In this document: positions 7,276 through 14,429 of the stretch, piece after piece
How positions within the stretch are numbered: the stretch's first letter is position 1
Layout of the letters: every line of letters starts with the position of its first letter
DNA from: Acholeplasmataceae bacterium
GTDB taxonomy: Bacteria; Bacillota_I; Bacilli_A; ML615J-28; CAG-313
Assembly (NCBI GenBank): GCA_012838945.1
Contig: DUOG01000013.1
Coordinates: forward strand, 1-32,071
Length of the DNA stretch: 32,071 nucleotides
Direction of reading: 5' to 3'
Made by a program: the position numbers and the translations under genes
Notes under the pieces: generated by a model
Told to the model about the DNA's origin: nothing
The model's input: the letters and a program-made list of their open reading frames with translations, nothing else
Database searches by the model: none

Positions 7276-8182
7276 AAAGGTTATCAAAGGGGCAACACTA
7301 GGAATTGTTTGTCCCTCCTTTTATACTACCGCAGCCGAAAGAGTTGAAAGGTTTTTATCGTTACTAAAGCAACGTGGATATAATTATCGATTGGGAAAAT
7401 CAACTTATTCCCAAGATGGATATCTAGCGGGAACTGATGATGTGCGCGCTAATGACTTGATGGAGATGTTTCTTGATGATGAGATTGATGCAATCATCTG
7501 TTTGTTGGGAGGCTTTGGGGCTTCAAGAATAGTGGACAAACTAGATTATCAACTTATTAAAAATAATCCCAAGTTATTAATCGGCTTTAGTGATATAACT
7601 GTTTTGTTAAATGCACTTTATTTTAAAGCAGGAATCCCAAGTGTCCATGGTCTTGTTGGCACCTTCTTAGGTCATCCAGAAATTGATGAAGATAGCATTA
7701 ATGATTTTTTTGAAATCTTTAATAGTGATTATCAAGGACGCATCTTAAAAAACTACCAAACTCCAGCCCTTACTTTAGTTCCAGGTGTCAGTGAAGGAGT
7801 CATTGTTGGGGGCAATTTAAGTTTAATTACTGCACTTCTGGGCACCCCTTATGAAATTGATTTTACGGATAAATTGGTGTTAATTGAAGAAGTTGAAGAA
7901 AAGCCCTACCGAATTGATCGAATGTTTTCTAGTTTAAGATTAAGTGGAGCCTTAGAAAAAGCCAAAGGTTATATCTTCGGCAAGTTTACTGAATGTACGG
8001 GGCCCACTAAATCATATCAAGCTTTAATCAATGAGTATTTTAAAGATTTAAATGTACCGGTTATTTATGAATTTCAAACTGGACATGAGCTTCCTTTCAT
8101 AAACGTCCCTATTGGTTTAAAAGCAAAATTGGATGCACATAATAAAGAGATAACAATCTTAGAAGGCCTATATCAAAAATAG
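7238..8182 (+). CDS. S66-family LD-carboxypeptidase / MccF-like peptidase
   Basis: S66 enzymes cut amide bonds next to a free carboxylate: LdcA removes D-Ala from murein tetrapeptides in the cytosol, MccF inactivates microcin C. Seen: nucleophile motif 'GFSDIT' (Ser about 118), Glu region 'LIEEVEEKPYRIDRMFSSL', and His in 'TGHELPFINVPIGLKA', so the Ser-Glu-His triad is intact. The fold start 'GATLGIVCPS' is family-typical. The start is uncertain: a TTG at 7229 and an ATG at 7238 both lie inside the PIG-L gene and lack a clear ribosome binding site, while AGAAAGG (7274-7280) follows the PIG-L stop with no ATG, GTG or TTG after it. In this operon an LdcA-type muropeptide role is favoured; MccF-like detoxification is the alternative. 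Confidence 0.85.
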   Translation: MTAKRESSKNKVRKVIKGATLGIVCPSFYTTAAERVERFLSLLKQRGYNYRLGKSTYSQDGYLAGTDDVRANDLMEMFLDDEIDAIICLLGGFGASRIVDKLDYQLIKNNPKLLIGFSDITVLLNALYFKAGIPSVHGLVGTFLGHPEIDEDSINDFFEIFNSDYQGRILKNYQTPALTLVPGVSEGVIVGGNLSLITALLGTPYEIDFTDKLVLIEEVEEKPYRIDRMFSSLRLSGALEKAKGYIFGKFTECTGPTKSYQALINEYFKDLNVPVIYEFQTGHELPFINVPIGLKAKLDAHNKEITILEGLYQK

Positions 8183-8196
8183 ATGGAAGTGAAACC

Positions 8197-9486
8197 TTGT
8201 TAACAAAATCAATGACAATTAAAGAAAATCATTTGTATATTGGGAGTTTTAAAGCAAGTGATCTAGCCAAAAGATATGGGACTCCCGTAATCATTTATGA
8301 CGAAGAAGAAATAAAAAAACAAATTGAAGCCTTTATAAAATACTTTAAATCAAATAAATATCAAACTCATATTGTCTATGCTTCCAAGGCTTATCTTTCT
8401 CCATATATCTGTCAATTAATTGATGATTACCAAATGGAGATTGATGTGGTTAGTTTAGGAGATCTTTATTTGGTTGAAAGTAGTGGATTCCCTTTATCAA
8501 AAGTGTTGTTTCACGGCAACAATAAATCACTAGCTGAACTAGAGTATGCAGTAAGTCATAAAGTTGGAATCCTTGTGGTTGATAACTATGATGAATTGAT
8601 GACGATTATGGAACTTGCAGAAAAGTATCAAACTGTTGTTAATACAATGTTTCGCATCAATCCAGGGATTGAAGCATCCACTCATGAATACATTCAAACT
8701 TCGCTATTAAGCAGTAAATTTGGTGAAAGTATTTTTGATGAAGAAACAATTGATAAAGTGATGAAACTATATGAAAAAAATCACCTCGTCCACTTGCTTG
8801 GTTTTCATGCTCATATTGGTTCTCAAATTGTTTCAGAAAAACCCTTTATCGCTTCTGCAAAAACATTAATTGAATTTACAAAAAAAATTCAGGACCAATA
8901 TAACTATAAACTTTCAGCAGTAAATTTAGGGGGCGGCTTTGGCATCAAATATTTAGATAGTGATGAAGAATGTGACCTTAGCCACACTCTACCAAAGATG
9001 ATTGAAAGTATTGATGAATTGATAAATGAATATGAGTTATCAATCTCTGATATATATATCGAACCAGGAAGAAGTATTGTGGGAAAAGCAGGTTTTACTC
9101 TTTATCAAGCGGGCATTATTAAGCGAACCTACGGTGGTAAGAACTTTTTGTTTGTCGATGGGGGAATGACTGATAACATCAGACCTGCTCTTTATCAGGC
9201 AAAATATACCGTTAAAATTGTGGATAAAATGGAAGATGAACCAATCTTGAAAGTCGATGTTGTTGGCAAGTGTTGTGAATCGGGCGACATCGTCAGTAAA
9301 GATGTGATGATACCAATGGTATCAAAAGGAGATTATGTTGGTGTCTTTGTCACTGGTGCCTATGGATATGCGATGGCATCCAATTATAATGGAGCATTAA
9401 AGCCACCGGTAATCTTTGTTTCCAACGATAAAATAAAGGTAGTTAGTCGGAAGGAAAGTGTAAAAGATTTAATGAAATTATATTAG
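8197..9486 (+). CDS. lysA: diaminopimelate decarboxylase
   Basis: PLP enzyme that converts meso-diaminopimelate to L-lysine in the cytosol. Residues seen: Schiff-base Lys in 'VYASKAY' (Lys about 64), 'FHAHIGSQ', glycine loop 'LGGGFGI', 'EPGRSIVG', 'GGMTDNIRPALYQ', active-site 'CESGD', and C-terminal 'GAYGYAMASNYNG'. The IRPALY and CESGD motifs are characteristic of true LysA. Length 429 is normal. Start TTG 8197 has TGGAAGTG five bases upstream; an internal ATG at 8212 lacks a site. No other lysine-pathway gene is in the window, and the operon partners are hydrolases, so salvage of diaminopimelate from murein peptides is a reasonable inference. A related decarboxylase acting on another amino acid (as in the BtrK branch) is less likely. 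Confidence 0.92.
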   Translation: MLTKSMTIKENHLYIGSFKASDLAKRYGTPVIIYDEEEIKKQIEAFIKYFKSNKYQTHIVYASKAYLSPYICQLIDDYQMEIDVVSLGDLYLVESSGFPLSKVLFHGNNKSLAELEYAVSHKVGILVVDNYDELMTIMELAEKYQTVVNTMFRINPGIEASTHEYIQTSLLSSKFGESIFDEETIDKVMKLYEKNHLVHLLGFHAHIGSQIVSEKPFIASAKTLIEFTKKIQDQYNYKLSAVNLGGGFGIKYLDSDEECDLSHTLPKMIESIDELINEYELSISDIYIEPGRSIVGKAGFTLYQAGIIKRTYGGKNFLFVDGGMTDNIRPALYQAKYTVKIVDKMEDEPILKVDVVGKCCESGDIVSKDVMIPMVSKGDYVGVFVTGAYGYAMASNYNGALKPPVIFVSNDKIKVVSRKESVKDLMKLY

Positions 9487-9499
9487 GAAGGTAATTTTA

Positions 9500-9555
9500 T
9501 TTACATCTTAACAAGCGATTTATACATCTTACCGGCTCATATATTTACATTTTTA
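9500..9555 (+). repeat. three direct repeats, probable LytTR binding sites
   Basis: TTTACATCTTA (9500-9510), TATACATCTTA (9521-9531) and TTTACATTTTTA (9544-9555) are spaced 21 and 23 bp start to start, about two helical turns. The first two share the exact octamer ACATCTTA. LytTR regulators bind pairs of 9-10-bp direct repeats at about this spacing. The two best copies lie just upstream of the -35, and the third overlaps it, in front of the operon that encodes a LytTR protein. Autoregulation is inferred. Confidence 0.65.
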
Positions 9556-9572
9556 TATACTTTAAGTATAAT
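9544..9572 (+). promoter_or_regulatory. promoter of the lipoprotein-LytTR-DUF3021 operon
   Basis: TTTACA (9544-9549) and TATAAT (9567-9572) are 17 bp apart. Transcription would begin near 9579, right at the GCGGAGG ribosome binding site, so the 5' leader would be only about a dozen bases. Confidence 0.75.
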
Positions 9573-9590
9573 TTAATTGCGGAGGTAGAT

Positions 9591-10241
9591 ATGAAATTCA
9601 AAAGTTTCTTCGTCGCTCTAACCTTAATATTTTGTATCTTGTGCTTAGGTGGATGCGATGAATCCGAAGCCGAAGGTGCCTTAAGAAGATTAAAAAGGGC
9701 AATGAATGAGGTCATATCAATTGCGGTAGAATTGGACTTGCTGAATGACTCCCATCTCACCCATACTGAGCTTGCCATTGAGACGGGATTCATGAAAGAT
9801 TCGACTGGGTCACTTCCTAAACCAGTTGAGTGCGAAGCATTACTACAAGATGTTGTTAGTATTCGATCCGCTCATATTGATATTATAGACACCATTGCCC
9901 ATTTAAATTTGTTAAAGGACAAGATCGAATATCTTATAAACAAAATAAGAAATAATGAAGCATTATCAGCGCAACTCGATATTGAATACATTAATCAAGT
10001 TATTAAAAGTATTCAAGATGAAACGAAGGCTTTAAAAGATACCATTGGTGGTGTGTTTAGAGTTTATCGTTTAAAAGTTGAGCCACATTTAGGTAATGTG
10101 GTTGCCAAAGCAGAAGAACTTAAGACAACTTTTGAAGGTATTATATCATCTCTGGCGAGCCGAGAATTATCGCTAAAAAGGGTTGCGAATCATTTAATAG
10201 ATATTGAATATGAATTTTCTATAATGGTTGTTCAAGAATGA
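9591..10241 (+). CDS. predicted helical lipoprotein of a LytTR system
   Basis: I do not recognise a named family. The N-terminus 'MKFKSFFVALTLIFCILCLGGCDE' is a lipoprotein signal: basic start, hydrophobic core, and a near-consensus lipobox L-G-G-C with Cys at residue 22. The mature part is nearly all predicted helix with heptad-like patterns ('LNLLKDKIEYLINKIRNNEALSAQLD'), so an extracytoplasmic coiled-coil or helical bundle is likely. Length 216. Start ATG 9591 has GGAGG at a good distance. Its TGA overlaps the LytTR ATG (ATGA), so they are co-translated. Being first in a LytTR-DUF3021 operon, it may be a sensor, an effector or the system's output; this is inference. Confidence 0.75.
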   Translation: MKFKSFFVALTLIFCILCLGGCDESEAEGALRRLKRAMNEVISIAVELDLLNDSHLTHTELAIETGFMKDSTGSLPKPVECEALLQDVVSIRSAHIDIIDTIAHLNLLKDKIEYLINKIRNNEALSAQLDIEYINQVIKSIQDETKALKDTIGGVFRVYRLKVEPHLGNVVAKAEELKTTFEGIISSLASRELSLKRVANHLIDIEYEFSIMVVQE

Positions 10242-10714
10242 AAATAACATTAGTTCATGTTGATAACTTGAATGAGATGGAAATCACCATTCGCCACAAT
10301 AACCCTAGTGAAGCGGCTCGAATTAAGAGGCTTCTTGAAGCCTCTCAATTTAAACTTGAGGTTAAAGACAGCAGTGCTATTGACACAACAGAAGTCTTGA
10401 TGATTGATCCCCATCAAATATATTATTTTGAAAGCGTGGACGACAAAGTCTTTTGTTATTTGGCAAACGAGACTTATGAGACTAATTATAAATTATATGA
10501 ACTCGAGGAGATCTTAAGTCAATTACCGTTTTTGAGAGTAAGTAAGGGAGTAATTGTTAACATATCGATGATTAAATCATTTAGGTCTGCTTTAAGTGGT
10601 AGGCTTATATGTACCTTAAACAATGATGAACAAATCGTAATTTCCCGAATGTATGTAAAACTACTCAAAGAAAAACTCGGTGTTAATAGGGGGTCAAATA
10701 ATGAAAGCAATTAA
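10238..10714 (+). CDS. LytTR-domain transcriptional regulator
   Basis: Stand-alone DNA-binding regulator of the LytTR type with no receiver domain. Residues about 45-155 carry the LytTR domain: 'DPHQIYYFESVDDKVFCYLANETYETNYKLYELEEIL', 'FLRVSKGVIVNISMIKSF' and 'GRLICTLNNDEQIVISRMYVKLLKEKLG'. The first 45 residues are a short N-terminal region often seen in this group. Length 158 is typical. It starts at an ATGA overlap with the lipoprotein and overlaps the DUF3021 gene by 14 bases. In the described streptococcal LytTR regulatory systems (HdrRM, BrsRM) such a regulator is held inactive by the membrane protein encoded next to it and activates its own operon. The repeats at 9500-9555 fit that behaviour. 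Confidence 0.92.
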   Translation: MKITLVHVDNLNEMEITIRHNNPSEAARIKRLLEASQFKLEVKDSSAIDTTEVLMIDPHQIYYFESVDDKVFCYLANETYETNYKLYELEEILSQLPFLRVSKGVIVNISMIKSFRSALSGRLICTLNNDEQIVISRMYVKLLKEKLGVNRGSNNESN

Positions 10715-11108
10715 GAAATTTGTCGTTGATTTAGGTATTACCTATGTCATAGTAGTTGCTCTATCATTAATTGTAGCTACTTATTTAAAACATTATTACA
10801 ACCGTGAACTGCCTTTTATAGCAACTACAGAAAGATTATTATATATTGCAATCTTAATTACGGGTGCAATAACCCTAATTCGTATTGAAAAAATTAATGT
10901 AATCATTCGCTTAATATTAAGTTATGCAATGGTATTACCAACAGGATTTATTGCTAAGAAAACCTTTGGCGTGACAATATTTAAAACTCCATTGATCCTA
11001 ATTTATGCTTTGGTAATCATTACAATTATATATGGAATATCACTTTTCATAGCAAAAACTAATTTGTCAAAAGAAGCACAAGAATTAAATAAACTCATTA
11101 GAAAGTAA
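10701..11108 (+). CDS. DUF3021-family membrane protein, LytTR partner
   Basis: Small integral membrane protein of 135 residues with four hydrophobic segments (about residues 10-30, 45-62, 68-88 and 98-118) and a charged C-terminal tail 'KTNLSKEAQELNKLIRK'. DUF3021 genes commonly follow a LytTR gene, and in streptococcal LytTR systems the membrane partner inhibits the regulator. The track starts at GTG 10680; the ATG at 10701 is preceded by AGGGGG and gives the expected short cytosolic N-terminus. It overlaps the LytTR reading frame by 14 bases, which points to coupled synthesis and a fixed ratio of the two. A terminator-like hairpin follows directly. Confidence 0.85.
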   Translation: MKAIKKFVVDLGITYVIVVALSLIVATYLKHYYNRELPFIATTERLLYIAILITGAITLIRIEKINVIIRLILSYAMVLPTGFIAKKTFGVTIFKTPLILIYALVIITIIYGISLFIAKTNLSKEAQELNKLIRK

Positions 11109-11138
11109 CCAGGCCAAGGTCCGGTTATTTTCTTTTTC
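11107..11138 (+). terminator. terminator after the LytTR operon
   Basis: AACC-a-GG, loop CCAAGGT, CC-GGTT forms a short G/C-containing hairpin with one bulged A, followed by ATTTTCTTTTTC. It overlaps the DUF3021 stop codon. The stem is short, so some read-through is possible. Confidence 0.6.
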
Positions 11139-11140
11139 TA

Positions 11141-11170
11141 TTGAATTTTTAAACTAAAATATGTTATAAT
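11141..11170 (+). promoter_or_regulatory. promoter of the dipeptidase-GHL10 operon
   Basis: TTGAAT (11141-11146) and TATAAT (11165-11170) are 18 bp apart; the -10 is extended (TGTTATAAT). The predicted start near 11177 gives a leader of about 65 bases that contains a palindrome at 11200-11216. Confidence 0.7.
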
Positions 11171-11199
11171 TAATATAGGTAAAGAACTATAAATATATA

Positions 11200-11216
11200 T
11201 GAGAAATCATTTCACA
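11200..11216. promoter_or_regulatory. palindrome in the dipeptidase leader, operator candidate
   Basis: TGAGAAATCATTTCACA is symmetrical around C11208 with a single mismatched pair. It lies about 25 bases after the predicted transcription start. The GAAAT-N-ATTTC core resembles operators of RpiR/MurR-type sugar regulators, but no such gene is in the window. It could also act as a small RNA hairpin. Confidence 0.4.
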
Positions 11217-11242
11217 GTGACTTCCAGGATTGGAGATAAGAT

Positions 11243-12136
11243 ATGGATATATATGATAGCCATGCTGATATCTTTTATGATTTATGGCAAAAACACCTTC
11301 AAGGTATAACTGATCCCTTTGGAAAATACCACTTAGAAAACCTCACCAAAGGTGGCGTTAAGGGTGGTATATGGGTGGTTTATTCCGATGAAGATTTTGA
11401 TGTTTTAGAAGCTTATCGAATTGCCTTAGAAGAATATGCCCCTTACCGAGATCGGTTTGATGTCATCTATGGCTTAGAAGGACTAAGAAATGTTAAAGAT
11501 TTAGCAGCATTTGATCATTTATATCAAATGGGCATTCGCCATGCTATGCTCACTTGGAATGAGGCGAATCATTTAGCTACTGGTGTTTTGGGTAACCCAA
11601 ATCGCGGACTAACCCCGGAAGGGAAAGAATTCTTGCATTACATGGAAACAAAAAAGATGATTGTTGACCTTTCTCATTTAAATGAAAAGAGTTTTTATGA
11701 GGTTCTAGCAACTACTAATAAAAATATCATTGCCTCTCATTCCAATGCATATCGGTTATGTCCTCATCTACGCAATCTTACTGATGAACAAATGAAAGCG
11801 ATTGCTGAGGTGGACGGGGTGATTGGGGTAGTGGCGGCTCGTAATTTTGTGTCATTCAACCGGGATTTACAAAACGTCAAGGGTTTAGTTGATCACATTG
11901 ATTATATCTCCAATTTGATTGGTGTAGAACATGTGATGTTAGGATTAGACTTTATGAATTACTTAGGTAACTATAACAATTCTAATCTTGATGATTTAAA
12001 AAATGCTTCTGATTTATCTGTTTTAATAAAAGAAATGGAGATTAGGGGTTATCACAAAGAAGAAATTGAAGCAATTTGTTATAAAAATTATATAAAGGTA
12101 AAGGAGAAGGTTTATGAAAAAAGTACTAGTAATTAG
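11243..12136 (+). CDS. membrane dipeptidase (peptidase family M19)
   Basis: Zinc-dependent dipeptidase related to renal dipeptidase; bacterial members hydrolyse dipeptides, often with a D-residue at the C-terminal position. Metal ligands visible in order: His and Asp in 'DSHADIF' (residues 6-10), the bridging Glu in 'YGLEGLRN', His in 'DLSHLN', and His in 'ASHSNAYRLCPHLRNLTDEQ'. The last stretch is the family hallmark. The 297-residue length is at the short end of the family. No signal peptide, so cytosolic despite the family name. Start ATG 11243 has GGAGA upstream. Its 3' end overlaps the next gene by 23 bases. Beside a glycan hydrolase it fits digestion of dipeptides from murein stems (inference). 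Confidence 0.92.
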   Translation: MDIYDSHADIFYDLWQKHLQGITDPFGKYHLENLTKGGVKGGIWVVYSDEDFDVLEAYRIALEEYAPYRDRFDVIYGLEGLRNVKDLAAFDHLYQMGIRHAMLTWNEANHLATGVLGNPNRGLTPEGKEFLHYMETKKMIVDLSHLNEKSFYEVLATTNKNIIASHSNAYRLCPHLRNLTDEQMKAIAEVDGVIGVVAARNFVSFNRDLQNVKGLVDHIDYISNLIGVEHVMLGLDFMNYLGNYNNSNLDDLKNASDLSVLIKEMEIRGYHKEEIEAICYKNYIKVKEKVYEKSTSN

Positions 12137-14426
12137 TTGTTTGTTGATGGCACTCTTTTTAGGACTAGCAGGAGTCCAAAAGGTTAGTGCTAATACGGAT
12201 TATCAACCAAAACTTTTTGAGCTAAGAGGTGTTTGGGTTGCTACCGTTAGTAATATTGATATTAAAAAGCAATTTGGAACAACGGAAACACAGATTAATC
12301 AATATAAACAACAATATATTGATATCTTGGATACCTTGGAAAGATACAATATTAATACGGTCTTTTTCCAAGTTCGTCCTGCCAATGATGCTTTTTATCG
12401 TTCGGAATATAATGCGTGGAGTATGTTCTTATTAGGCGATGGCCGCGATCCGGGTTGGGATCCACTTGAGTGGATGATTGAAGAAACCCATAAACGAGGA
12501 ATGGAGTTCCATGCTTGGTTAAATCCATATCGGGTTAGTGCCAGTACAATGACACCTAATCCTGATCAAACTGTTGAAGAAATGAAATGGTCCTATATTC
12601 AGTATCGTCAACAACAAGTGGAGGGTCAAAATATTAAAAACCCACTCTATCGAAAAGTTACTGAAGGATCTCCTGAATATAAGGAATTGATGGAACAATT
12701 TGTTTATGGACTGAGAGAAAATAAAATATTCTTAAATCCAGCTAAACAAACAACCATTGATTTTATTACTGATACTGTTGAAGAAATAATGGTTAAATAT
12801 GAAGTGGATGGAATTCATTTTGATGACTACTTCTATCCATCTGGTGGTATTGAAACCGCAATCGAAAATAAAGACTATGCTCAATATGGAGCAGGTATGA
12901 CCCTTAATGAATGGCGTCGCAGCAACGTTGACCGAATGGTAAAAGCAGTTCATGATGCGGTTAAGGAATTTAATAACTCGGGAGTTCGCAGTCGAAAAGT
13001 TCGCTTTGGCATTAGTCCAGCAGCAGTTTGGGCTTCAGGTCGCCTTAATGCAGGTTCGCGCTATATGCCAGGGGGAATGGATGTCCCAGGTGTCAACTAC
13101 AGTAGTTACTTTGATCTACATGCAGACACAAGAAAATGGGTATTAGAAGAATGGATTGACTATATCCTTCCTCAATGCTATATGGACTTTTCTTATGAAG
13201 GTGATTACCGAGCCGTTGTAAATTGGTGGGCAAATACCGTCAGTCAAACAAATGTAAAACTTTATATCGGTCTTGCGCCATACCGTTATGCCGGCGATAG
13301 TCCATGGAAAGACCCAGAGATTATTCAAGATCAATTACTATATAATAGTCGTAATCAAAATATCAGTGGAGCGGTTTTATTCTCATATAAAAACTTACCA
13401 CATCAACCAGGCAATAATCCCCTAAATGCAGCAAACTATTATGTGCGTCAACTATGGTCTAGAAAAGCATTGACACCAATCTATGCTGGCGATCAAGCTT
13501 TACCAGTTGCTTCAACTGAAATTTCTGGTTCTCGCACTAGCTATGGACATCAAGTATTCTTTGATGAAAAAGAAAATGCCCTTGGATATGTATTGTATCG
13601 CTATGGCATTGATGAAACAGTAACTGACAGTAGTGATAAGATTTATAAAGTATTCAATCAAACTACTGGAAGTAAACGCCATCGAATTGATGTGGAAGAT
13701 ACCAATGATTACAAATATGTGTTAAAAATCGTTGACAAAAGTGGAGCCTTCCAAGGTTCTCAAAACGTTTATTTGACTACCGACTTCCCACAAAATCAAG
13801 CGCCTGTTATTAGTAATTTAGTGATTTTTGGTGGAAATAATCAGTTGCCACTTTTCACAAAAGTGCCAATCACTTTTGAGGTAAGGGATAATGAAAGTGA
13901 AAGTGTGCAAGTAACTCTTGAAATTTATGAAGGTACAAGACGTCACTTGAATGTCACCCTCACTCCAAAGAACGGCAACCAATACGAATATATGTGGGAA
14001 ACCTTACCGATTGAAGTATCGGGATTGATTGCTAGAGTTACGGCCTTTGACGGATCTGATCAAACAGTTCTCGAAAGTGCACCATTTGATATTGTGATTG
14101 CTCGCCATGAAAAACCAACTGGTTATAAAATTAAAGTTGAAGATAACAAAGTAATTATTACTAATGCTACCGGCTTAGAATTTAGTTTTGATGGTAAAAA
14201 TTATTTTGATGAAACCGAATTTGATGCTCCTGATACTAAAGAATTTGATCTTTACATTAGAGTTAAAAAGTCAGGTGATTTGGAAGCATCACTTCCTGTT
14301 ATAGAAAAAGTAAAAGTATCAAGTGGTGGTTCCGGCAGTAGCTGTCAGTTTGGCTCAACCGCCCTCACAGTCTTTTCGACATTAAGCTTAGCAGCTATCT
14401 TCCTATTATTAAGAAAAAGAGGTTAG
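12114..14426 (+). CDS. secreted, C-terminally anchored GHL10 (DUF187/DigH-like) glycosyl hydrolase
   Basis: GHL10 proteins are TIM-barrel glycosyl hydrolases; E. coli DigH (YddW) of this family cuts peptidoglycan strands that lack stem peptides. Seen: signal peptide 'MKKVLVISCLLMALFLGLAGVQKVSAN' with A-x-A-type site; catalytic domain about residues 35-420 with 'ELRGVWVATVSNID', 'NTVFFQVRPANDAFY', 'FHAWLNPYRVS', 'DGIHFDDYFYP' and 'YILPQCYMDF'; then beta-rich, Ig/FnIII-like segments to about 690. The tail 'SSGGSGSSCQFG' plus a hydrophobic helix and 'RKRG' looks like a C-terminal sorting or anchor signal with a Cys. Start ATG 12114 lies inside the dipeptidase gene behind AAGGAGAAGG. Total 770 residues. 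The cytosolic paralogue follows three bases later. Confidence 0.88.
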   Translation: MKKVLVISCLLMALFLGLAGVQKVSANTDYQPKLFELRGVWVATVSNIDIKKQFGTTETQINQYKQQYIDILDTLERYNINTVFFQVRPANDAFYRSEYNAWSMFLLGDGRDPGWDPLEWMIEETHKRGMEFHAWLNPYRVSASTMTPNPDQTVEEMKWSYIQYRQQQVEGQNIKNPLYRKVTEGSPEYKELMEQFVYGLRENKIFLNPAKQTTIDFITDTVEEIMVKYEVDGIHFDDYFYPSGGIETAIENKDYAQYGAGMTLNEWRRSNVDRMVKAVHDAVKEFNNSGVRSRKVRFGISPAAVWASGRLNAGSRYMPGGMDVPGVNYSSYFDLHADTRKWVLEEWIDYILPQCYMDFSYEGDYRAVVNWWANTVSQTNVKLYIGLAPYRYAGDSPWKDPEIIQDQLLYNSRNQNISGAVLFSYKNLPHQPGNNPLNAANYYVRQLWSRKALTPIYAGDQALPVASTEISGSRTSYGHQVFFDEKENALGYVLYRYGIDETVTDSSDKIYKVFNQTTGSKRHRIDVEDTNDYKYVLKIVDKSGAFQGSQNVYLTTDFPQNQAPVISNLVIFGGNNQLPLFTKVPITFEVRDNESESVQVTLEIYEGTRRHLNVTLTPKNGNQYEYMWETLPIEVSGLIARVTAFDGSDQTVLESAPFDIVIARHEKPTGYKIKVEDNKVIITNATGLEFSFDGKNYFDETEFDAPDTKEFDLYIRVKKSGDLEASLPVIEKVKVSSGGSGSSCQFGSTALTVFSTLSLAAIFLLLRKRG

Positions 14427-14429
14427 TAA

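Noticed and set aside
4504-9486. Antibiotic biosynthesis or microcin-type self-resistance operon (MccF-like S66, GNAT, PIG-L, BtrK-like decarboxylase)
   Set aside because: LysA has true diaminopimelate decarboxylase motifs and no synthetase, carrier protein or exporter is present. Kept only as an alternative to muropeptide salvage.
9500-9555. CRISPR-like or other repeat array
   Set aside because: Only three short 11-12-bp repeats with 10-12-bp gaps; spacing fits regulator sites, and no cas genes or other arrays were seen.
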